Positions 39,165-51,500 of a stretch of 64,000 bases of DNA are shown piece after piece. The notes under the pieces were generated by a model, which was given only the letters and a program-made list of their open reading frames with translations, had not been told where the DNA came from and searched no databases. Location: NCBI GenBank assembly GCA_036873135.1, contig JAPTYO010000002.1, forward strand, positions 1,198,952-1,262,951. The letters are read 5' to 3'. Made by a program: the position numbers and the translations under genes. This stretch comes from Clarkia xantiana subsp. parviflora (taxonomy: Eukaryota; Streptophyta; Magnoliopsida; Myrtales; Onagraceae). Position 1 is the stretch's first letter. Each line of letters opens with the position of its first letter.

Positions 39165-40097
39165 TAATAAAATAATATAATATTGAATTTGAAAAATAAA
39201 TATATTTGGAAGATTTTTATAAATAGAATATTGAAAAAATTATATGTTTTAATCAGTAAACTAAAAAAATTGAAATATGTGTATATATATAAAGTTTTTA
39301 TATCATATATATTTTATATTTATATATTGTTAGTATTTATATAATTTGTCGTGGTAAAATATTTTTATATTATATATATTGTTGAATTTGAGAAATAGAA
39401 GTAATATATAAATTTCCATAGATATAATATTGAAAAAATCATCTATTTTAGCCATTAACCTAACAAAATTGAAATAGGGATTTAGTATTATATCATTTTC
39501 GGAGTCGGGTCCATCATAATCTTGTAACATCCTAGGAGTCAGTCTGATCATGTCATTCTATATTATATTCGCGACAATGTGCTCGTGTGTTTCACGAAAA
39601 TGTAACTAGTATAATTAATAGTGAAATCCATTCAAGTGGATAAAAAAACGTCAATTTACATTTATTTATCATTATAACAATATATGTGTAATGATAACTT
39701 ATTTTAGTATGGTTTTTCGTTCTTTAACTTTTATATATATATATATATTATATTTATATAGTAGGTTGTAGTAATGATATATATATATAATATGTAATGT
39801 TAGTGTATTTTTATATTGTTTGATTAAAAATATAAACGTCTACATGGAGATCTTATAATGTTCACCATCAAAGTGTATGGATATATCATTTAAATATAAA
39901 CTTTTAATTCTAGCTACTTTATTTTATATAGAGTTGCGATTAAATTAGAAAATGATAACTGAAAAATATATACACGCGTCACTAACATTATGTATATCAG
40001 TCGAGTTAATATATGATGATAGTAAAATATTATGGCTACTATCAGTAATTATATTTTTTTTCCCAAGTAGCAGTAATATATTAATTGTATCATCAAT

Positions 40098-40634
40098 AAT
40101 CTAAATCTAATCTATCTAAATATATACTAATTCTGATGGTTTTGCTAGGAGAATTACCCAGAAATCGACACATCAGCAACGTAGTCCAATCATAGAATGA
40201 CACATCAAAAATTTAATTCTATAAAAATCAGAAAAATTAATTGAAACTCTCTTTCCCGTTGTTATGATGCTCTATACGTTACAACTTCAACCTTCAATCT
40301 ATCGAAACTATAGTTCTGATGTTTTAGATTAAGAGAAGCAACCACAGCTTGACACATCAGCGCCCTAATCTAAATCTAATCTAAATATATATACTAATTA
40401 TGATGATTTTGCTAGGAGAATTACCCAGAAATCGACACGTCAGCAACGTAGTCCAATCATAGAATGACACATCACAAATTTAATTATATAAAAATCAGAA
40501 AATTAATTGAAGCTCTCTTTCCCTTTGTTGCAATGCTCTATACGTTACAACTTCAACCTTCAATCTATCGAAACTATAGTTCTGATGTTTTAGATTGAGA
40601 GAAATAACCACAGCTTGACACATCAGCGCCCTAA
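40098..40634. repeat. 267-bp tandem duplication
   Basis: Two adjacent copies with period 267 bp: for example GCTAGGAGAATTACCCAGAA at 40144 and 40411, and GCTTGACACATCAGCGCCCT ending each unit. Differences are scattered single bases. No ORF. Confidence 0.9.
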
Positions 40635-41232
40635 CTGAATAAATAGCTAACACATCAGATTTGTTTTACATTTTTCCAATCTATAATATAATATAACTAT
40701 TAAAATTTGACAGCTATCCTCATAATAATCTCAACATCTCTCCCGAACAAATCATATTAAATTCAACTCCGTAATTAAGATTGAGTTAACTTTTCTCCGG
40801 AAATGAAGAGACAAGTCTCTTTATCTCCTTCACTGAAAATGAAATATAAATAAAGAAGAAAACGAACTCATTATCCTTGATCCTCACAATAATCGGTCGG
40901 TCAACATTTTACTCTGAGATTGCCCACCAAATCATCGACATCAACAATCCTCCTCCTGAAAACTGGATCCTTCATTGCTACACGTGTGGTAGAGTAGCCA
41001 ATGCGTCATTTTTTACCTCAATAAACTCATCCTTTCATCAAGCCTATAATTCACTTCAATAATTCACTTCAATTGATAAAATTTAGAGTTTATAATAGGA
41101 GCCTGGGTAGAGGAAAACCTATAGGAGGATGGGGCAAATGTGGTGCATTATTTGATCTACTGCGACACAAGAATCTAAAGGCTGATTAGAAATATGCTAG
41201 GGTTTCATGACACATTTATTGTTTATTTATTT

Positions 41233-41270
<38 letters not shown>

Positions 41271-42160
41271 TTTAATTATTTTAGAGGAATGTTATCAATT
41301 TTTCTTCTGACTGTAAATGTTTGCTTTCGTCCCAGTAGGCGATAACTTATCATTCCATTCATCTTATACATATTTTATTCACTCTTCAAGTTTAATGAAA
41401 TAATTTAATAAAATTATCAAATAATCCTTTATATATTTTTATTTTCTAAAACATTAAACTACTAATTATCTCGTACAACATACACGTAAGTAAGTATTAG
41501 GTAATTATAATGATTATATTAATCGTTATTTATTTACTAGCTAGTGGGCAAGAAGAAAATATATTTACTAGCTTGGGAATTATTACTTTAAAAAAGAAAA
41601 GAGAAAGAGAGAATATAGTTCTGTAGTACCATTGCCATTTGCCAATATGAGTAGTGGAATACTTGCCGATATTGTTGACAAGTATGGTAATAAATTTTGG
41701 CCAAAAGTATAGGAATCCAGTAGATATGATATCGACCCACACACACATATTAGCTATCACCGAATATTACTCGGGTTGCGTTATCCACACTTTATACCTC
41801 TAGATACTTTAATTTAATTTTTTTAATGGGTTTCGGCATTTTGACCCGTTTCACTAACAAGAAACTAAATACTAAAAAAATATAGTTAAATTTAAAGCTG
41901 TTAGATTAAGAAATACAATGTACCAAATTTCACGAGAGAAATTAAATAAAATCTGAGTTACATATACTTTGATGTGACTAATTGAATAGTTGAAAATTCG
42001 ACTATATTTACATGCTAATCTTATATATCTCATTCATTCTTAGTAGAGTGTAAATGAATATGATAAAGTTTATTACTATTATGTTTTCATCCCGCCCAAA
42101 TGTATACTATGTTTAATAAATTTTTTGAGTGCCTTTTATAAGTGAAGATAATATAAATAA

Positions 42161-42767
42161 GGGTTAAAAGTACTTTTCATACCACATGTATGACCGAATG
42201 TGGCTTTTAGTACTGAATGTTTAGTTTTGTATACTTTTGGTACCAAACGTTTGAAAAAATGTGGCTTTTGATACATCTGTTGGTTGGCCGTTAGTTTTGG
42301 TCGTTAAATGACATATGCAAGTCACGTGATCGACTCTAAACTTTTAATTTTGTTCAATTTAGTCCCTCAGATATATTCATAACTTTTATTTTGTTTAATT
42401 TAGTCATAAAGCTTCAAAATCGAACCAAATTGGGACCTATCTCCAATTGGGTAAATTTGACCCAAATGGGGCTATGTCAATTGAATTCGATTGGTTTAAT
42501 TGGGTCCGATTTTGAAGTGTTATGACTAAGTTAAACAAAATAAAAGTTAGGAATATATTTGAGGGACTAAACTGAACAAAATTAAAAGTTTAGAGTCGAT
42601 CACGTGACTTGCACATGTCATTTAACGGCCAAAACTATCGGCCAACTAACGGATGTACCAAAAACCACATTTTTTCAAACGTTTGGTACCAAAAGTATAC
42701 AAAACTAAACATCCAGTACTAAAAGTCACATTCGGTCAAACATGTGATATCAAAAGTACCTTTAACC
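42161..42767. mobile_element. Fold-back element, family A, copy 4
   Basis: Ends GGGTTAAAAGTACTTTTCAT and the complement of GGTTAAAGGTACTTTTGATA. The arms, about 280 bp, pair around a centre near 42470. G-boxes CACGTG at 42323-42328 and 42601-42606. Same subfamily as copy 3 in CALS10 intron 50. It ends about 100 bp from the ATG16 stop codon. Confidence 0.85.
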
Positions 42768-42862
42768 AAAGAACCTATAAATAATCACTGCAAGTAAAGA
42801 ATGGTAAGGTAAGACCTTACTTGTTCTGGGAATTCGGGTATTTACGATGGGTGAAAACCAAT

Positions 42863-45343
42863 TTATCTCCAGATAAAGATGGTTCCGCTTCTGTCTGCAG
42901 AACACAGTGGCTTCCCAAGATTGCTCCAAGAACAGCTCAAAACAGAAGCTGTATGTTCCTTAAGAATATTAACAGTATCAGGTTTTGATACTGACCATAT
43001 GCAGACAGATCCATCAGCAGATCCAGAAGCTACATAGCTATCATCAGGACTGATACAGGACCGACTCCAATTAGAAGCCACTCTGTTCCCAGTAGCCCTA
43101 AATGTGTTGCAAACCTCAAGGGACCTAATATCAAACAGATTATGCAAGTTGTCTCTCCCACTTGTCAGTACCATGTTTCCGTTTCTAGAGAGGGAGATTG
43201 ATGTTAGAGACATTGAATGTGCAGCAACTTCACTGAGTAACTTCCCAGTTTGAATGTCCCACATCCTCAGGTTCCCATCAACATGGCCGGAGAAAAGGGT
43301 TTGTCCATCTATGCTGAAGGAAAGAGCATTGCAGTTGCTGTGGAAGATGATGGTGTTTATACAGTATCCTTTGTTTAAATCCCAAACTTTTATGGTCCGA
43401 TCATATGCAGAACTGACAATGTAACGGCTAGAGGCTTTGCTGACATCTACTGCACAGACTTTATCCATGTGGCCAGTAAGTGTGTGGCGGACACGACCTG
43501 AGTTGATGTCCCAGACACAGAGGTTGTTGGAGCTACTTGCTGCAATGATGGATTTATTGTCATGTGTAACACTGAGATCAAGAATAGATCCAAGACAGCC
43601 ATGGAGAGTATGAGTTAATGAGCCTGTGTTTGTATCCCAGACTTTTACTTTTTTGTCATGTCCTCCACTGACCAATCTGTTGGAGTTGTGCTCAAACATT
43701 ATGGACGTGCAGCCACCTTCATGGGCATGGATCCGATAATTGCATGAAGTGGGGATGGTTGATTCGACAAAGTATTCAGACCCTTCTTCGTTTCGACGAA
43801 CTATTCCATCAACTTGCTGCCGAGCAAGACTTTCCAGCCCTCTAGCTTTCAATCTCTCCATCATATCTTCATAAAGTGAATTTACCTGTATTTAGGTACA
43901 TTGTCAATTTAAATGCAGCAGTTCGTAAGAAAAAAAAGGGATGAGCCTTATCTATGTAAAGCAAGGTCAAATAATAATTTAAGAAGCATCATCTTATACT
44001 TATCATATGAAGTTTCTTCTAGGAGAAACTTTACCTCATTGAGACGTTCTGCATCCTTCATCTTCTCCAACATCATACGATCAATTAACATCTTATTTTC
44101 AGCTTCTGCATTCTTAGCTTTAAGAGTCATCTCTTGTAGTTGCTGTTTAAGCGCGTGGTTCTCCTTCCCAAGCAACTCAACTGCTTTACTTCTTTCTTCT
44201 AAGTTGGACCTCGATTTCGTGCAGTCATCTCTGCATAATTTTCTTGTTAACACTTCCAGATCACCATATTTTAACTAGCATTACCTATAAATCTTGTCTT
44301 GAATACAGGGAAACCTTGTTTCAGTTAATTCTTTCTGCAGATTTTCAATTGTGAGTTCTTTCTCCTTAAGTGAAGCCTTTAGAGACCGGCCTTCAGCTAC
44401 TTCTGTCCCAAGCTGCTCTGCTAATCGGGATTGAGCTTTGTAACATTGCTGGAGTTCCAAGTCCAAATTTTCAGCTTTTTCCTTCCACTCCAAACCCTTT
44501 AGATAACCAAACATCATAGCCAAATCAGAGAAGATGAACTAATCTCAATCCTCAAAATTGAGAAATTAACATCAATACAACAATGACAGGACATAAGTAC
44601 AAGTTTAAACTAGTCATCGGGAATGACATATAGTACGACCTTTTGATACATGTTGGCAATGAGCGTGCCAGGCATCATACATGCTAAAAAAATTAAACAT
44701 GGAATACAACCCAAAGCTAAAACCAAGCCCAAAAGTCTAAGAACAACTGCAATGGAAGCATAATTAACTTAAAATTTAATCTATTTAATCATGAAAAATA
44801 GTTGTTCCTTCGTACATAATACGAGTTCCTACAAAATTGATGAATATTTTTCAAGTATAAATTCGAAAGAAAACAGTTTCTAGTTTCTACATCAGCTTGC
44901 AGTATCTTTCAAGCTTCATGATGGCAAGGACAACGTAGATAATTATGAGCAACAACGAAGAGGTACAGTACCTGTTGGTGGAAAGGTCTGGCGAGAGCGG
45001 CCAGAGCTGGGCCATGAGCGCCTTCTTCAAGCAAGTGCCGCTTCCGTAGAGCCTTCAAAGCGTGCTTTACTGCTTCAATCGCCGCTACCTCCTGTGATCT
45101 GGACATGCAACAAAGGACACCATTTCAAAATCTATGCATCCAAATTTCAAACAGAGATGATGCTCGATCAACAGATTCTGCCTAAGAAAGCAGCTTATTC
45201 ATCTAGGCGGGAATGACCGCAACTCAAATCAGCTAGAGAGTTTAAAATCAGAGATCAAACGCGAAATTACAACTTTTAGCTTCCAATTCTAGTTCAGAAT
45301 CTTTTCTTACTTACAAAGATTTACATCCATCGTCGCGATTCAT
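42863..45343 (-). CDS. ATG16: Autophagy-related protein 16 (coiled coil plus WD40)
   Basis: Exons 45343-45315, 45098-44972, 44496-44315, 44230-44035 and 43885-42863 give 518 residues; Arabidopsis ATG16 is 509. Residues 11-52 hold the ATG5-binding helix (HALKALRKRHLLEEGAH). Residues about 53-200 form the dimerising coiled coil. The last exon encodes all seven WD40 repeats as one beta-propeller (GGHDKKVKVWDTNTG, SAYDRTIKVWDLNKG, GSADGSVCIWSVS). ATG16 joins ATG12-ATG5 to act as the E3-like complex for ATG8 lipidation on the phagophore. The 29-nt first exon is chosen because TCTTT/GTAAGT joins in frame to CCAG/ATCACAGG; a start at 45106 (MSRSQEV) in an unspliced leader is the alternative. Confidence 0.95.
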
Positions 45344-45955
45344 CGTGCAAGGATATGCAGAGATGCAGGGGAAGAGAGACTTCGAGGGGAGGGGAAAACG
45401 TAAACAGATGGAAACCGTATGGTCAATTTATGCATATTATTATTGACCTTTTTTTTGGTCAATTATTAATGAATTTCGAAAAGAAAAAAAGAAAAAAAAA
45501 AGAGTAGGTTGGCATTTTTTTTTAATCTAGCAAAAAAAAAAAAAAATCTCTTTTTGAAAATTTTAAAACACCAGTTGCTATCTTCCCTAATATTTACAAA
45601 AATAAATAAATTGCATTACTTTGTTTGTAAAATAGTGTGAATTTCCAAAATAGGTTTACTCTGAAAACTAATTTTTAAATTAGATTTTTCATAAGCTAAT
45701 TCACAAATTAGGTTTTTATTTTTATTTTATTTAATCATCTCTAATTTTTAATTGCACCATAAAATTTACATTATGTTACCAATTGATCCAGTCATGGTTG
45801 GATCGGACCACGACTGGGTCGCCCAGGTCCAGCGATCCGAGTCGTGGTCCGGCCAGCTATGGGTCGCACCATGGCTAGGTTAATTGGACCCTAGGGTCTA
45901 ATTGGGTTCTTTTAGGTCTGAATTGTAAAAATTAAAAGTTAGGTGTATAAATTGG

Positions 45956-45988
<33 letters not shown>

Positions 45989-48542
45989 GTATTTAACAGT
46001 CAAACTTAACAGTTGACTAACAGATGCATCAAAATGCTACAAAATGCAAATATGTGGCACCAGATGTTTATAAAATAAAACATATGGTTTTTTGTTCGAT
46101 ATGCTTGTGATCCAACTAACAAGATCATTAGCGGTATCGGCTTAGATTCCTTTGAAAAGAAGATAGGACCATACCTACCTTCTAATCTTGCTCCAGAAAA
46201 AGCCAACGTTGATCAAACAAATGGCACCAAAAACTCTTTAACCCTAAAATAAATATAGTCGACGAACAAAGAAGATCATGTCATATGAACATTGAATGGC
46301 ATAACACAATTTGAGTTTGTCAATGAACAACGATAGTGAAGATTATCGCCAAACACCAATTTGCTTTCTGACATTTTTTATTTATTTAAAGGATGATATT
46401 ATTATCAAAATAGAACAACAAAAAGTATAAGATTATTAGATAGTTGGGCCAACATCAAACCAGTTGAGATAAGTGGTTAAACCAAGTTCTTGAAACATAA
46501 AAGATAGATGTTTAAACCTTCGAAGCAAAAAAACCAAAGTCAAACAACATAATTTAAACAACAAAGGGCAAAGTCATACATCCCAAACAAATATATAAAA
46601 CAAAAAGAGAAAATTAACCCGAAACTATATAGGGACTTGGTTGTGGTGGAAAATTCTGATACAACAACAAGTTTGCTAACAACTGAATCATGAGGATTCA
46701 CTGAAACCAAAACCGCTAACAGAATACCAGCGTTTGAAGCGTATACGTAGAGGGAAACCCTATCTGCAATTGAACTTAAAACGTGGAGGGAAACACTAGT
46801 ATGGATACCCGGAAAAAAATAAATAAATAACAACACGCACAATCCAAGTAACCATCAAACAACACCAAACGAGGAAGGTGAAATAGGTGAGAAATCCTCC
46901 GAGGTAGGCATGGCAATAAGCTATACTACCAAAGAAATTCAAAATGAGCAACATCCTAAAAGGACTAGCGCACGTCAGGGGTACCAAAGAATATTCCCGC
47001 TTCTCTGAGAGAAGAATTTTACAAGGACATAACATTGTAAAAACCATGACTAGTCCACACAAGTAGCGGTTGCAAACATGTAGGTTGTTGATTAAAAATT
47101 GGAGCGGTGTAGTTGCCCAACGCCAACCTCGACTAGTACATAGAGGTGACTGGTGATTGTATTCCAGAAAAGTTGATATATAAGTTTGAAGCGATGAACA
47201 CAGTCATGAGCAAATGATATGACAGTGTAAAATGGATTAGATAAGAAAAGAACAGACCAGAGATTGTATTGGACCAGAGATGTACCCTTATAGTGCCATT
47301 CCCTTTAAAAGCCCTGATATTCCTCTCAAATCCCACCATCTCAAACCACTTCCTCTTATCCACTAAAGTGAAAAAATGTCACTGATCCCACCTCCCGTCA
47401 TCAGTACTCGAACCTCCATAGGTCGGATGGGTGGTAGATTTCGGCATGCCCTAGTGAGTGCTCTGCATCTTGGTCGAGTGACTCTTTGGATATAAAAGGA
47501 AGAGGTCCAATGAGGGTTCATTTGGATCCGGGTCGTCAGTGAGGGTTATAGAAAACCGGGGAGAGATTTCGAACAAGGTGGTGGACCAGACTAACTCCCC
47601 GACACCAAGCCTGATGTAGATGAAGGCGGTTGTCACCAACAAAAGGGTAGAAAGGCGGTGGAACGAGAACGAGCAACTACGTGTTTCGATGCCGGTACGG
47701 TCGAACTTCAGTGGATCAAGGATGGCCATGATCTCCTCTATGACCGTCGCGACGGAGTGATGCTCGGCCTGGGCAGACAAAAACGAGTGAAAGAGAAAGA
47801 CGGTGGAAACCAAGTGCGCAGACTCAACCGCATACCTTCAAAGAGAGTGTACGCTTACACAGAATATGTTTTCTCGTGGTGCGAAGTTTGAATACAATTT
47901 TCTCTTGTTGAAAACTAAACCCTCTGTGCTAAAGATTTATTCGTGCTAAAGAGGGTCCCTCCCTATGTAAAATTTAAATTATTAACTCATAACTTTAGGA
48001 TATTACATTTTATTTTTTGCCATTAAGGGTATTACATATTAACTCATATTTTTTTCTATTACATAAGGTAAATTCTAAAATGTTATAAAATTATACATAC
48101 ATAAGTTATAAATGTTATGGTCGGTAACTTAGTTATAAATGTTGGGAGTCTGTGATGCATTAAATATATATAATAGTGTAAATATTTATTAATTTAATGA
48201 CTTTGTTGCAATATTAAAAATGATAAGATATGTATGTAAAAATATTAACTTTTTAAATAATCATGTATATTCGAGTTTATCTGCGAAATCGTTTCTATTA
48301 GGGAATTAGCTATAGAGATACAATTATGAGCTACACGAACATAATCATAGTTATGTCTTATTCGTGATTGGTTAAAATGTGAAAAAAAAACAGCTACTTT
48401 ACTCGTCTATTCGTGTAGTGTATTACACTAGTTAAAACGCCAGCACATCGACCAAAAAAAAAAATCGCGATTACACAAACCTTCTTCAGTTCTTCTTCCA
48501 CCGAGGAGCAACCGTACGGACTACGGAGGTACTACAGTGGCT
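45344..48542. other. Intergenic region between ATG16 and TELO2
   Basis: Promoter space for two divergent genes. 45640-46250 is a degenerate family A-like fragment with a GC-rich centre (GGTCCAGCGATCCGAGTCG). 46250-47900 has only short overlapping ORFs (up to about 120 codons, minus 47451-47813) that I cannot assign. 47900-48480 is AT-rich. 48485-48542 fits the TELO2 leader. Confidence 0.5.
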
Positions 48543-51500
48543 ATGGAAGCTCCGAACAGCAGAGGAGAGATGAAGACGGAGATTCTACAGAAGGTGGAGG
48601 AAGTAATCGCTGCCATAACCAAGTCCACGCACGTCGACCAAGTCATTTGTGCTCTCCACTCCATCTCTGTCCTCCTCTTCCCTATCGATTTTTCTCTTCT
48701 TTCAGGTCATTCTGGACTGCCCTGTAAACTTCATTGATGTCTGACTGTTGGAATGAAGTTAATCCGCCATTGTAGCTCATGTTTAATTTCTGTATGCAGG
48801 TGTCATTGATCAAAGCTACCGGAATCAGGTCAGTTTCTTGTGCTCATCTCCAACTCAAACGTCGTAAGTCAATTCTAGAAGCTAAACTCTGTTTCTCATT
48901 CTTACCAGCCTTGTTTTTGGCAGATTTTAGGAGTAGAGATCCCTTCTGCAACGAAGAGGGAGGGATGGTGGCAAGTCTTTTATCGCGGAGCTGCATTTCC
49001 TTTGCTAGCCAGATTTCTCTTATTCGGTAATAGTTTTTATTTTATTGCTTAAATGAACTGGCATTCTCTCAAGAGAAAATCTCTATACTGATTGATATCA
49101 TGAACTTATTTATATCATAGACGATACAGATGGAGTGCAGACTCTTGCTTTGCTGCCTTGTTTATGTTTTGTTTAATAACTGTTGCTTTGCTTGAATTTT
49201 GCAGATGTTGCATGTAATTGGCTACCCTGCTTTCCATATACTGCGCAGAAGCTCGTATATGATGTTTTCTTTGTTAAGGGGCACATCACCGAGGTTGTTC
49301 AGACTTTGGTACCCAGTCTAAGCCAGAAACATGGAACTGGTCATGACATTAGCACCGCTCATTCAAATATTGAAAGGTGGGCTAGGCTGTTCTGTTTCTC
49401 GATTCACAGTTGGATTAGAAACAATATTTTTCAATGTGGGTTATCTCAATTTCTGTTGTATATCGTCTCATTATTTGAGTTTGCATCTTTTAACAAGGTC
49501 AATGAGTTCTCATTCATGCTTGGTGTAACATCACCTCAATATGATTTGTTATCAGTAAAAGATCATATATTCATTTTCAAAAGCATTTAATTTGATGGTT
49601 TTTTACTGTCAGATTATCCACATATCTCAGTTCTTTCATTTGGGTTTTGCTGTTGTGGAATAAGAGTGTGTAAGTCATTAACCTATTCCTGGCTTAAATA
49701 TGTAGAAATGCAAAAGTATAACAAGTTAACCTATCGCTATTTCATGGCTGAAAAAATCATATGTAAATTAGTCTGGCTAAACACACCACATAGTTGATTT
49801 CTGGTAGATTTACTAGTTGAATCAGGCACCTGCTTACACTTGGGCGTTTGCACCAGGTTACTTGTGGCAGTGTTGCTTGAAGGTCAAGGAATGCTGCATA
49901 TAGCTAGAGAGTTTGATGGTTCCTTGTGGAGAAGTACTAATACGGAGCAGGTCAAGCAAGTAATATCCAGGATGGCACAACTTGTGGCTTCTATTCCTGA
50001 TAAAGTGCAGTTACGAGCACTATCTGCCCTTTCATCACAGTATCCTTTGGTCTACTCCTCGCTGGATCTGGAACGAATTATATGTTGTTTGTTTCTTTTG
50101 AGACTTATTTGTTGATTGGGTAATGTTTTTTTTTAATGTTAACTGGTAGGTTGGGTACTGCTGAATTTTACATTAGGTGTTCTGAACACATTAAGAATTG
50201 TAGATGCAGAGCATATTTGTCCCATTTTCGTCATTCTTAACTGTGCAACTCAGCAAATTCTTTAAGGAGATTATCATTCAGCTTCTAGGGGAAGCTGATC
50301 GAAGAGATCCGGATCTATTAGATGGAGGAAAAGTCATCTGTGACAATGACTTGGATTTAACCTTGCATTTTATTGGGGAAACATTTGCTCGCATTTGTCG
50401 TCGTGGCTATGTAGGTTTGTTTACTTACCAGAATCATTTATCGATGATATTCATCCTAAACTTCTTATTATTTGCACATCACTTCTGTCATATTTTTGCA
50501 ATTTTAATGGGTCATTTCACTTAACTTTCTACCCGAACACTCTCTGCTCTATCTTTTTCTGCAGATATTCTACTAAGTGAAGTTACTCCTCGGATGCTTA
50601 TTCATGTAAGAAGCTTCATATCATCACGTGGATCAATCTCATCACTTGCGGCAGGTGTATTTGAAGCAAATCCTGGATCTCAGTTTTGGTTGAAGATGAT
50701 GGAAACAATCAAAGATCCATATACAGTTGAAAGAATCTTGGAGCAGCTTTTTGTTCAGCTAGCAACTGAATGTGCATCTGATAATGAGGCCTATTGGATT
50801 ATTTGGATATTGTTTCATAGGTCGTCTGAGAATCAAATATCTGTCAGGTAAGCATGATAATTGGCCACTATTCATCCATGTACTGAATAATGGATATTAA
50901 ATAAGGGAAGGACATTATGATACTACTTCAAGAAAGCTACTTTTAATTCTTAGTCAAGCTGAATCATCATATTCTTGGAAATTTAACTGAATGGCTTGGG
51001 CAGGACTCTTTGCCCCTCTTATTCTTTTTGAAGCTGAAGTCTGTTATGATCTTTCTCTTGCAGGACATTGTTCATAGAAAAGTTTTTGCTCTGGAAAGTA
51101 TTGCCTCTTTGTTGCCTGCGATGGATTTTGCAATTTGGCGTTTTTGGATGTCCGCCCCACGTTGATTCACGAGCAGAAGGAAACGAGAGGCAATGTCTTA
51201 TAGACACAGCAGAGCGTTTGATATCTGTTTGGTCTAAACAGGAGTTTGTGCAGTCAGCCACTTTAGAGCAGCAAGCATGTATCCTTTTTCAGATTCGATG
51301 TCACTTCCATCGAGATTCGGCTGCTTGAATCTTAATGGAAAGTTTTTTTTGCCACTTATTGCTTTGGAAAGTTAGAGGACAACACTTTTGCACTAAAAAA
51401 CAAAAATGTCATTCAATGGGTCAAGTCCAAGATCCTTGAACCCCATTGCCCATAAATTTGGCATAGTAATTTTTTATATGCTAAACTATTAACCATGAGC

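Larger units (their letters stand above)
38965..42862. other. AT-rich intergenic region
   Basis: No gene is seen. 38965-39065 fits the CCCH 5' leader. 39120-41520 is very AT-rich with TA runs (for example 41231-41264) and a 267-bp tandem duplication. 42161-42767 is a fold-back element abutting the ATG16 3' end. Confidence 0.6.

Noticed and set aside
47451..47813. 120-codon minus-strand ORF between ATG16 and TELO2
   Set aside because: No recognisable domain, no splice-supported extension and no conserved motif; kept only as unexplained intergenic sequence.
48537..48542. GTG start two codons upstream for TELO2
   Set aside because: Nuclear plant genes start at ATG; the first ATG is 48543.
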